Source of the DNA: Bacteroidota bacterium
GTDB taxonomy: Bacteria; Bacteroidota; Bacteroidia; UKL13-3
Assembly: GCA_010027395.1 (NCBI GenBank)
Contig: RGVD01000161.1
Coordinates: forward strand, 1-6,060
DNA length: 6,060 bases
Reading direction: 5' to 3'
Below the pieces are notes generated by a model. The model was not told where the DNA came from and ran no database searches. It was given only the letters and a program-made list of their open reading frames with translations. Position numbers and translations under genes: made by a program. How positions within the stretch are numbered: position 1 is the first letter of the stretch; each line of letters starts with the position of its first letter. Below, in pieces: positions 1-5,565 of this stretch.

Positions 1-26
1 GCTTGAAATCTTTTTGCACGCACTGC

Positions 27-51
27 GAAAATCGCTTCGCGAGCGGATTTC
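27..51. repeat. Imperfect palindrome at the left edge
   Basis: GAAAATCGCT (27-36) faces AGCGGATTTC (42-51) across a five-base loop. CGCT pairs with AGCG, and the flanking AAAT pairs with ATTT after one bulged G. No T-run follows on either side, so it does not look like an intrinsic terminator. It may be another short dispersed repeat of this genome or part of a gene end outside the window. Confidence 0.35.
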
Positions 52-122
52 TATGCATTTAAAGTAGGTTATAGCAAAAGCAATTGACATTCATAAAATC
101 TGCAAAAAAATGTTTTTGTTTT

Positions 123-152
123 TTCCGCCCTTGCAGGCGTCCCGCCTGCAAG
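123..152 (-). repeat. Palindromic repeat family A, copy 1
   Basis: Perfect inverted repeat TTGCAGGCG (131-139) and CGCCTGCAA (143-151) around a three-base loop, extended by a C130-G152 pair. Read on the minus strand the loop is GGA. The same 9-bp arms occur again at 5469-5489 with loop GAA. Beyond the palindrome, similarity continues on one side only: minus-strand bases 130-123 read GGGCGGAA against TGGCAGAA in copy 2. The conserved asymmetric tail gives the element an orientation and argues for a dispersed repeat of about 29 bp rather than a chance hairpin. It is GC-rich inside AT-rich DNA. No T-run follows the hairpin on either strand, so a terminator role is not supported. Confidence 0.8.
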
Positions 153-240
153 CAACTCCAAGTATGCATATGATTCAATACAATATTTGACTAGCCTTCG
201 ATTAAACAAACATCTATATTTTTGTTTTTCATTTTCTTTT

Positions 241-265
241 TGAGGCATCAAATTCAGATGTCTCG
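241..265. repeat. Imperfect palindrome GAGGCATC / GATGTCTC
   Basis: GAGGCATC (242-249) pairs with GATGTCTC (257-264) over a seven-base loop. The single non-Watson-Crick position is a G-T pair, as is the possible outer pair 241-265, so the stem would be continuous in RNA copied from the plus strand. It is followed by eight A residues. It could be part of one composite repeat with the palindrome at 303-329, but only one copy is visible here. Confidence 0.45.
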
Positions 266-302
266 TAAAAAAAATACCTCTCCCAATATTTTCTTCATCC
301 AA

Positions 303-335
303 TGTAGACCCTTCGCTACACTCAGGGTGACGGCT
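303..335. repeat. Short intergenic repeat with two overlapping hairpins
   Basis: Two mutually exclusive stems overlap here: TGTAG (303-307) with CTACA (316-320), and ACCCT (308-312) with AGGGT (324-328). The minus strand reads CACCCTGAGTGTAGCGAAGG across this stretch. From general knowledge, this resembles short intergenic repeats often seen in genomes of this phylum; I could not search to confirm it. On the minus strand it gives rise to the peptide RHPECSEGS, typical of spurious translated repeats. Confidence 0.5.
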
Positions 336-485
336 AACGCACAAAGAAGAGTAACTTTATTATCAAAAAACAGATTGAATATTCAACTCAACTATTGATT
401 ATTATAAACTTTTTACAATTCAGCACTCAGCGCCAAGCATTGCTAGAGTAGTAGAAAGGCCAAACAAGAGGTTTTAAAAAAAAAT

Positions 486-503
486 ATGTCATAAATCTGT
501 CAT
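486..503 (+). promoter_or_regulatory. Pho-box-like operator (PhoB-type direct repeat)
   Basis: Two 7-bp repeats ATGTCAT (486-492) and CTGTCAT (497-503) are separated by AAAT, giving an 11-bp period, one helical turn. The classical Pho box bound by PhoB is CTGTCATAWAWCTGTCAY; the sequence here differs only at the first base (17 of 18 match, counting degenerate positions). It lies 24 bp upstream of the proposed -33 element of the three-gene cluster. The consensus comes from Proteobacteria; whether Bacteroidota PhoB-like regulators use the same sequence is an assumption. The match itself is read directly from the sequence; regulation by phosphate is inferred. Confidence 0.55.
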
Positions 504-525
504 ATAGCCCAATACTGACGGCTAT
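504..525. promoter_or_regulatory. Small inverted repeat between Pho-like box and promoter
   Basis: ATAGCC (504-509) and GGCTAT (520-525) form a perfect 6-bp inverted repeat with a 10-bp spacer, centres 16 bp apart, immediately downstream of the Pho-like box and just upstream of the -33 element. The position suits a dimeric repressor or activator site, but arms this short occur by chance and no regulator can be named. Confidence 0.25.
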
Positions 526-539
526 CATTTGTATGTCCT
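522..539 (+). promoter_or_regulatory. Degenerate second Pho-like box overlapping -33
   Basis: CTATCAT (522-528) and ATGTCCT (533-539) match the CTGTCAT half-site at 6 of 7 and 5 of 7 positions, again with an 11-bp period. The element overlaps the -33 TTTG and ends 11 bp before the -7 motif. In E. coli, activating Pho boxes sit about 10 bp upstream of the -10 element, so the geometry fits activation by a PhoB-like protein. The sequence alone is weak; it is called because of its position and the strong box upstream. Confidence 0.3.
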
Positions 540-558
540 GAATCCATAGGTTTCTTTG
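528..558 (+). promoter_or_regulatory. Bacteroidota-type promoter of the HmuY/TonB cluster
   Basis: TTTG (528-531) is followed after exactly 19 bp by TTTCTTTG (551-558), which matches the Bacteroidota -7 consensus TAnnTTTG at all but the second base. The spacing is the usual one for the primary sigma factor of this phylum. Transcription would start near 563-566, giving an A-rich leader of roughly 25 nt before the ATG at 589, with no clear Shine-Dalgarno sequence, as is common in the group. Confidence 0.65.
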
Positions 559-588
559 CAGCACTAATTAATAGAAAAATTAAACAAC

Positions 589-1905
589 ATGAAAAGAAAC
601 TTACTAAGTATTATTTTTTTGGCACTTGCCACTGCTTTGTCAGCACAAAACATAAGAGTAGATTCAGTATCAATGGGCTCAGGAAATCCTTCTTACCCTT
701 ATGATGTATTTTATAATTTGGCAACAGGAGATAAAGATACCGTGGTTAACACGAATTGGCACTTGGCTTTTGCAATGCGACCAGCCCTTCCTCCAGCAAA
801 TGTAATGCGTTCAACTACTGTCCGTATCAATGCTTCAAGAAACGTAACTTTATACAAAAGTAATTTCACAAGCAACCAATGGAGCAGTTTTGATACCACT
901 GGATTTACAGCATGGCCAATAATGGCAAATGGAGATAGTTCATGGGATGTGGCAGCATTCAATGCTGACTATAATGCAAGCAACCCATTTGATTATGGTT
1001 GGGGGCAGTACAATATGAATAGCCATAATGTGGAAGGAACGAAAATGTTTCTTTTGGCCATTGGATCGGGTGCAACTAAAAAATATAAAAAAATTACCAT
1101 TGAAAAATTAGCATACGATACGCTGTGGTTCTTTACTTTTAGTAATTTAGATGGAACTGATAGTACAACCCAAACCATCAGTAAACCAAGCTACAAAGGT
1201 AAATTGTTTGCCTATTACAATGTGTTAACCAAAACGGTTATCGACCGTGAGCCAAACAGACCTTGGGATTTAGTTTTCACTCATTACCGCACCAATGCTA
1301 CTTTCCCAGGTTTTCCAACAAGTGCTTTCAACTTTGCAGGTGTATTACAAGCACCTCAATTAAATGTTGCAAGAGTAGCTAATTTAGCTAAACCACTATC
1401 TGATACCAGTGATGCAACAAGTTATTCTAAAAGAATGGGTACCATTGGTTGGGATTGGAAAGTAACGCCATTAGGCCCGCCACCTTCAGGTCCTTGGAAT
1501 TTAACTGATTCATTAACCTATTTCATCAAACGTGATAAAGATTCACTTACATATAAATTAACTTTTGACAAATTCTCGAATGTTCCTTCACAAATCATCG
1601 TGTTCAATATCAAAACTTATTTACCAAAAATGAATACTGGTGTTTCAAACATTGCTGATTTGAATCGTGAAGTATCTTTATTCCCTAACCCTGCCAAACA
1701 AATGGTGAATGTATCAATTCCTTCAATTTCAGGAAAAGAGCAAGTGGCAGTATCAATTATCGATATGACAGGAAAAGTGGTGAGCTCAACAAGCATCATT
1801 GGAAACAACACACAAATTGATTTATCAGGTTTCAACAAAGGCTTATTTTTCATCAACCTAAGTATTGATGGTGTTAGTTCAACTAAAAAATTAATCATTG
1901 AATAA
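589..1905 (+). CDS. Secreted HmuY-like protein with T9SS sorting domain
   Basis: A 438-residue exported protein. Residues 1-20 are a signal peptide ending in ALSAQ. Residues about 21-350 are HmuY-like, a family whose founding member is a haem-binding hemophore of Porphyromonas gingivalis. Family-type motifs are NWHLAF (56-61), VEGTKMFLLAI (148-158), WDLVFTHYRT (226-235), GWDWKV (288-292) and YFIK...YKLTF (311-326). The same blocks recur in the lipoprotein at 3969-4988, so the two are paralogues. Residues 362-438 are a type-A T9SS C-terminal domain: FPNP (365-368), a DMTGK turn, DLSGFNKGLFFINL and a terminal TKKLIIE strand, predicting export across the outer membrane and cleavage or surface attachment. 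It is much longer than P. gingivalis HmuY (about 216 residues). Histidines 58, 146 and 232 are candidate ligands, but binding is unproven. It ends in tandem TAA TAA stops and is first in the transcript. Confidence 0.88.
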   Translation: MKRNLLSIIFLALATALSAQNIRVDSVSMGSGNPSYPYDVFYNLATGDKDTVVNTNWHLAFAMRPALPPANVMRSTTVRINASRNVTLYKSNFTSNQWSSFDTTGFTAWPIMANGDSSWDVAAFNADYNASNPFDYGWGQYNMNSHNVEGTKMFLLAIGSGATKKYKKITIEKLAYDTLWFFTFSNLDGTDSTTQTISKPSYKGKLFAYYNVLTKTVIDREPNRPWDLVFTHYRTNATFPGFPTSAFNFAGVLQAPQLNVARVANLAKPLSDTSDATSYSKRMGTIGWDWKVTPLGPPPSGPWNLTDSLTYFIKRDKDSLTYKLTFDKFSNVPSQIIVFNIKTYLPKMNTGVSNIADLNREVSLFPNPAKQMVNVSIPSISGKEQVAVSIIDMTGKVVSSTSIIGNNTQIDLSGFNKGLFFINLSIDGVSSTKKLIIE

Positions 1906-1926
1906 TAATTATCTGCTAACTATAAT

Positions 1927-3972
1927 TTGAATTTTAAAAAGCAATATATATTAGTACTCATCAGCATCGTAATGATGTTGATGGGTGCTAATTTGCTTAG
2001 AGCCCAAAACAAATCGGCCGACACAAGCCAACTTAACAAACTGCAACACCTAAGCGAACTGGTAGTTACTGGTCAATATGGGGAAAGCAGTCTAACCAAA
2101 TCAATTTACAAGGTTAAACTTATCGACTCAAAACGCATACAAGCCCAAGGAGCTGTTAACCTAAAAGATGTGTTGAGTAATGAGCTTAACATTAGAATCA
2201 ATCAAGACCCTCTATTAGGAAGCAGCATCAGCCTGCAAGGTGTAAGCGGTCAAAGCATAAAAATATTATTAGATGGCGTGCCAGTAATTGGGCGTGAAGG
2301 GAGTAACATAGATTTATCTCAAATCAATTTGAACAATGTTGAGAGAATTGAAATAGTGGAAGGCCCGATGAGCGTTAGCTTTGGTACAGATGCCCTAGGG
2401 GGTGTTTTGAATATAATAACCAAAAAGCCAAAACAAAACGAATATAAAGCAAACTTAAATACTTATTACGAAAGTGTTGGTACCTACAATGCAGATTTAG
2501 GTTTAAGCTTAGCCAACAAAAAATGGAATTCACAAATGAATTTCGGAAGAAATTTTTTCCAAGGATACAGTCAAGACGAGAACAGCCGTGTGATGCTTTG
2601 GAAGCCTCGCGAACAATATTTTGGAGATATTAATTTTGGTAAAATAATCAAAGATGGTGGCCTTAAATTTCAAAATAATATTTTCAACGAAAAAATCAGT
2701 AACAAAGGTGAGGTAAACATAAATATCCCTCTGCAAAAAGCTGATGCCAATGATTCATATTATTTCACAAGAAGGATTACCAGCTCATTGTTTTACGACA
2801 AGAAGGTTTCGGCAAACAGACATATCAATATGGTTGTTTCATATAGTAACTACAGACGTATGTTACAAACCTATTATAAAAACATGCTCAATTTAGCTGA
2901 GTCATTAATTCCTGAAGCCGACCTTCAAGACACCAATTACTTCAACCAATACATGAGCAGGGCTACCTATAGCTATAACAACAAAAACAGCAAAATCAAT
3001 TACCAATTGGGATATGATGTTAATTATGAAACGGCTGAAGGTAACAAAATTCAAAGCTCATACAGAGGCATGGGTGATTACAGTTTATTTGGTAGCACTG
3101 AATTGAAAGTGGGCAAAAAATTCACAGCCCGTCCAGGGATGAGATTGACTTATAATACGCTTTACGCTGCACCTATAAACCCATCACTAAACCTAAAATA
3201 CGATATAAGCGAGCGCCTATTTTTACGCATGTCTTATGCCAGAGGATTTAGAACACCATCCTTAAAAGAATTGTATTTAAACTTTGTTGACCCAAGTCAC
3301 AACATACAAGGTAATACAAATCTGCAAGCAGAAACCTCTAATAACCTGCAAGCATTTCTTACTTATCAATACAAAACAGACAAAAAATTATTCAGACTTG
3401 AGCCTTCGGTTTTTTATAACAAAATCGACAATATGATAGACTTAGCCCGAACAGACTCAATAAACTTGAAGATGAAATATGTGAATGTGAACCAGTTTGA
3501 AAGCATTGGATTGAATGTAAATACTGAGTACAAAACTTCAAAATTCAATGTGTCAATGGGCTATGCCTATACTGGAGTTAAAAACATTTTATTAAACACT
3601 CCTACTAGCAACGAGTTTTTCTTTAACCACCAAGGAAGAATAAATGCTAGTTATACCTTTAAAAACGAATTGAACATTTCTCTATTCTGTAAGTTAAATG
3701 GATTTTATCAAGCCTATCAATACGACAACATCAACAATAAAGTAAAGATTACTTATTATGATGCCTTTAGTATTTGTGATGCGACTGCAAGCAAAAGCAT
3801 TTTCAAAAAACACCTTTCATTAACAGCAGGTGTTAAAAATATTTTCAATGTGGTGAATGTAAATGCCAGCTATATGTCGGGCTACCATTCAACACAAAGC
3901 AATTCAGCTATAACAGGGGTAGGAAGAACCTTTTTCGTAGCTATTAGATACCAAATAAACAAAACAAATTGA
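1927..3972 (+). CDS. TonB-dependent outer-membrane receptor, haem-receptor type
   Basis: A 681-residue TonB-dependent transporter. The start is TTG: the only upstream in-frame codons lead back to a TAA at 1906-1908, and the next ATG (1972) would cut the signal peptide (1-26, ending LLRAQ) in half. A TonB-box-like segment SELVVTG lies at 43-49. The plug follows at about 55-170, with LKDVLSNELNIRI, IKILLDGVPV (111-120) and VERIEIVEGPMSVSFGTDAL then GGVLNIITKKP. The rest is a 22-strand-type barrel. FRTP (441-444), His458 and NTNL (463-466) correspond to the FRAP/NPNL boxes and the histidine between them in haem receptors such as HmuR and HemR. It lacks the N-terminal carboxypeptidase-like extension of SusC proteins, and no SusD partner is present. 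It would import a ligand delivered by the flanking HmuY-like proteins, probably haem. TonB/ExbB/ExbD are not in the window. Confidence 0.9.
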   Translation: MNFKKQYILVLISIVMMLMGANLLRAQNKSADTSQLNKLQHLSELVVTGQYGESSLTKSIYKVKLIDSKRIQAQGAVNLKDVLSNELNIRINQDPLLGSSISLQGVSGQSIKILLDGVPVIGREGSNIDLSQINLNNVERIEIVEGPMSVSFGTDALGGVLNIITKKPKQNEYKANLNTYYESVGTYNADLGLSLANKKWNSQMNFGRNFFQGYSQDENSRVMLWKPREQYFGDINFGKIIKDGGLKFQNNIFNEKISNKGEVNINIPLQKADANDSYYFTRRITSSLFYDKKVSANRHINMVVSYSNYRRMLQTYYKNMLNLAESLIPEADLQDTNYFNQYMSRATYSYNNKNSKINYQLGYDVNYETAEGNKIQSSYRGMGDYSLFGSTELKVGKKFTARPGMRLTYNTLYAAPINPSLNLKYDISERLFLRMSYARGFRTPSLKELYLNFVDPSHNIQGNTNLQAETSNNLQAFLTYQYKTDKKLFRLEPSVFYNKIDNMIDLARTDSINLKMKYVNVNQFESIGLNVNTEYKTSKFNVSMGYAYTGVKNILLNTPTSNEFFFNHQGRINASYTFKNELNISLFCKLNGFYQAYQYDNINNKVKITYYDAFSICDATASKSIFKKHLSLTAGVKNIFNVVNVNASYMSGYHSTQSNSAITGVGRTFFVAIRYQINKTN

Positions 3973-4988
3973 AGAACTTACAAGTATTCATAATATCATT
4001 ATTATTATTCATTTCGAGCATTGCACTTACTTCTTGCGAAAAGGAGGATGTGAAGGTGGTTATTCCAAAGCAGGATACGACCACGACTATTTTCTCATGC
4101 TACCTTGGTCCTGATTACAGAAACCAAGTATTTGTGAACCTAAGTGACAGCACCCAACTTAGTTTCCCTCAAATGATTTGGGATTTAAGTTTCAGTTGTG
4201 ATAGCAATACCTTTGATATTACCTTAAATGGTGGAAATGCTGCCTTAATTGCTAACATCGGTTATGGTAAATTTAAATCCAATATCGATATAAGCAAATT
4301 GAAATGGAGATGGGACGAAGCCTCTGGTGTGAGCAACTCCTTGGCATTGAGTGGTTGGTATAATAAAAGTACAAAAATGTCAAGAGATTCTGTTTATGTT
4401 ATTGACAGAGGTTCCAACAATTCACCACAGGATAGGTATATGCAATTTAAAATTATAGATGTAAATACAACGGAATATACCATAGCATTTACTGATATAT
4501 ATGCTCAACGACCTATGGGCATTGATCATATTCCCAGGATTCAAGAGAAACTTAATGTGTATTTCAACTTTGATAAAGGGGGCGCTATTTTAGATATAGA
4601 GCCTGATAAAAACGATTGGGATTTTTGTTTTTTACGTTATCGAACTGTTTACTATGATCTAAACCCTCCCTTTCCTTATCTGGTAAATGGCATACACATC
4701 AATACTTTTAAAAACGAAGTAGCAGTTGATAGCACTTTAAATTTCTATAAAATAGACCTTAGCACTGCCTTATCACTCAATTTCAAAACACAGCGTGATG
4801 TAATGGGATTTGATTGGAAGGTTTATGATTTTAACAACCAACGATATAAAGCCAGAGATTTTGTCAATTATATCATCAAGCCCAAAGGTAATATGCCTGG
4901 TAACGTATGGAAAATGCGTTTCACCGACTTCTATAACAACCGAGGACAAAAAGGATTTCCTGTTTTTGAAGTGAAGAAATTGAATTAA
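3969..4988 (+). CDS. HmuY-like lipoprotein
   Basis: A 339-residue lipoprotein. Residues 1-22 are a type II signal peptide with lipobox LTSC, lipidated at Cys23. The residues after the cysteine, EKED, are charged and mostly acidic, resembling the lipoprotein export signals that send Bacteroidota lipoproteins to the cell surface. The body has the HmuY-like blocks also found in the first gene: VFVNL (54-58), WDLSF (71-75), WDFCFLRYRT (217-226), YLVNGIHINTF (237-247), MGFDWKV (279-285), and a C-terminal WKMRFTDFYN...GQKGFPVFE. Only two histidines lie in the mature protein (187, 243), both in the second half. The start is TTG at 3969, inside the TGA of the receptor gene (TTGA, four-base overlap); a TAG at 3945-3947 and no intervening ATG rule out an earlier ATG start. 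The overlap suggests translational coupling. Likely role: a surface haem-binding partner of the receptor; the ligand is inferred from family only. Confidence 0.85.
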   Translation: MKNLQVFIISLLLFISSIALTSCEKEDVKVVIPKQDTTTTIFSCYLGPDYRNQVFVNLSDSTQLSFPQMIWDLSFSCDSNTFDITLNGGNAALIANIGYGKFKSNIDISKLKWRWDEASGVSNSLALSGWYNKSTKMSRDSVYVIDRGSNNSPQDRYMQFKIIDVNTTEYTIAFTDIYAQRPMGIDHIPRIQEKLNVYFNFDKGGAILDIEPDKNDWDFCFLRYRTVYYDLNPPFPYLVNGIHINTFKNEVAVDSTLNFYKIDLSTALSLNFKTQRDVMGFDWKVYDFNNQRYKARDFVNYIIKPKGNMPGNVWKMRFTDFYNNRGQKGFPVFEVKKLN

Positions 4989-5022
4989 ACTCGAAGCTAA
5001 AGGAATTGGTTACAGAATTGTA

Positions 5023-5030
5023 TAATTTTG
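5023..5030 (+). promoter_or_regulatory. -7 element of the acetyltransferase gene
   Basis: TAATTTTG is an exact match to the Bacteroidota -7 consensus TAnnTTTG and ends 26 nt before the ATG at 5057. No good TTTG is found at the expected distance upstream (around 5000-5003), so the promoter is only half supported. It suggests that the acetyltransferase is transcribed on its own rather than as the fourth gene of the HmuY/TonB cluster. Confidence 0.4.
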
Positions 5031-5056
5031 TTATTCAAACTTTATAGTCCGTTCGT

Positions 5057-5455
5057 ATGGGAATTAACTGCCAATTTAACCTTTCTCCTCCAATTGAAGA
5101 TATCATTGACCTATATAAAAGTTCGGGTATTAATAGACCTATAGATGACATCGACAGAATAGCTCAAATGTATGCCCATTCAAACCTTGTTGTTTCTGCT
5201 TGGGATGAAGATAAACTTGTTGGTATAGCCCGCTCACTTTCCGATTTTTGTTATTGCTGCTACCTATCAAACCAGGCAGTAAGGCAAGAATATAAGAAAC
5301 TAGGAATTGGTAAGAAACTCATTTCACTAACTAAAGAGAAAATAGGCGATCAAACCATGTTACTCTTACTATCAGCAACCGCTGCTATGGACTATTATCC
5401 CAAACTCAATTTCGAAAAAGTTGAAAATGGGTTTATTATTAAACGGATTAGGTAA
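5057..5455 (+). CDS. GNAT-family N-acetyltransferase
   Basis: A 132-residue soluble protein of the Gcn5-related acetyltransferase fold, which moves an acetyl group from acetyl-CoA to an amine. Strand 3-4 hairpin: VVSAWDEDKLVGIARSLSDF (45-64). Strand 4 and the acetyl-CoA loop: YLSNQAV followed by EYKKLGIGKKLI (78-89), which fits the Q/R-x-x-G-x-G/A motif except that the first position is Lys80. The C-terminal block SATAAMDYYPKLNFEKVENGFIIKR (106-130) is the usual Y-x-K-x-G-F region, with Asn118 in place of the common glycine. Three cysteines cluster at 65, 67 and 68. Length is normal for a small single-domain GNAT. Start ATG has no clear Shine-Dalgarno. It lies 68 nt after the lipoprotein gene and probably has its own promoter. 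The substrate cannot be deduced, and a link to haem uptake is not indicated. Confidence 0.88.
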   Translation: MGINCQFNLSPPIEDIIDLYKSSGINRPIDDIDRIAQMYAHSNLVVSAWDEDKLVGIARSLSDFCYCCYLSNQAVRQEYKKLGIGKKLISLTKEKIGDQTMLLLLSATAAMDYYPKLNFEKVENGFIIKRIR

Positions 5456-5468
5456 TGAAATGATGATG

Positions 5469-5497
5469 TTGCAGGCGGAACGCCTGCAATGGCAGAA
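5469..5497 (+). repeat. Palindromic repeat family A, copy 2
   Basis: Perfect 9-bp arms TTGCAGGCG (5469-5477) and CGCCTGCAA (5481-5489) with loop GAA, followed by the conserved tail TGGCAGAA (5490-5497). It is the same element as at 123-152, in the opposite orientation. It begins 13 nt after the acetyltransferase stop codon. A strong GC hairpin at a gene end could slow polymerase or protect the mRNA 3' end, but no U-run follows, so it is not called a terminator. Confidence 0.8.
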
Positions 5498-5514
5498 CAG
5501 TAAACCACTCTTCA

Positions 5515-5534
5515 AGATGTTCCGTAGGGCATCT
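5515..5534 (+). repeat. Palindrome AGATGTTC / GGGCATCT
   Basis: AGATGTTC (5515-5522) pairs with GGGCATCT (5527-5534) around loop CGTA. Five outer pairs and the innermost C-G are Watson-Crick; the two between are G-U on the plus strand, so the stem is better as plus-strand RNA than as minus. This is the second of three small hairpins between the acetyltransferase and AsmA-like genes. Confidence 0.45.
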
Positions 5535-5552
5535 CGAATAACAGTTAAAGAG

Positions 5553-5565
5553 AGATTTGTAATCT
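5553..5565. repeat. Small palindrome AGATT-TGT-AATCT
   Basis: Perfect 5-bp arms with a three-base loop, third in the row of hairpins after the acetyltransferase gene. On its own this size is close to what chance allows in AT-rich DNA; it is listed because of the cluster it belongs to. Confidence 0.3.

Larger units (their letters stand above)
1..485. other. Gene-free region with several palindromes
   Basis: I see no convincing gene here. A minus-strand open frame at 69-344 is built largely from the palindromic repeats listed separately, and its translation (for example the segments RHPECSEGS and LAGGTPARAEK) has the look of translated intergenic repeat. At the extreme left, two plus-strand frames are open to the window edge and stop at 60-62 and 65-67. 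A minus-strand ATG at 56-58 also opens toward the edge. None of these is long enough to judge, so the end or beginning of a neighbouring gene cannot be excluded. The stretch 340-485 shows nothing I can name apart from a T4-A9 tract at 472-484 that sits directly before the Pho-box-like repeat and could act as a flexible or UP-like element. Confidence 0.6.

Noticed and set aside
1..67. Plus-strand frames open to the left edge and a minus-strand ATG at 56-58
   Set aside because: About 20 codons each, overlapping an imperfect palindrome; too short to tell a gene end or start from noncoding sequence.
69..344. Minus-strand open frame of 91 codons
   Set aside because: It runs through two palindromic repeats and a low-complexity stretch; the translation looks like spurious repeat-derived peptide, and there is no promoter or domain to support it.
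392..410. AT-rich stretch resembling a Fur box
   Set aside because: TATTGATTATTATAA is a poor match to the Fur consensus, lies over 110 bp upstream of the promoter, and such strings are common in AT-rich DNA.
711..2736. Minus-strand open frames at 711-962, 993-1178, 1617-1898 and 2530-2736
   Set aside because: They lie wholly inside well-supported plus-strand genes and show no domain features; antisense shadows.
1972..3972. ATG at 1972 as the receptor start
   Set aside because: It would remove the positively charged N-terminus and half the hydrophobic core of a clear signal peptide; TTG at 1927 gives a complete one.
589..4988. SusC/SusD-type polysaccharide utilisation locus
   Set aside because: The receptor lacks the N-terminal SusC extension, and neither partner resembles SusD; both carry HmuY-like blocks instead.
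5469..5497. Palindrome after the acetyltransferase as an intrinsic terminator
   Set aside because: The stem is strong but is followed by TGGCAGAACAG, with no U-run; the same element also occurs away from any called gene end.
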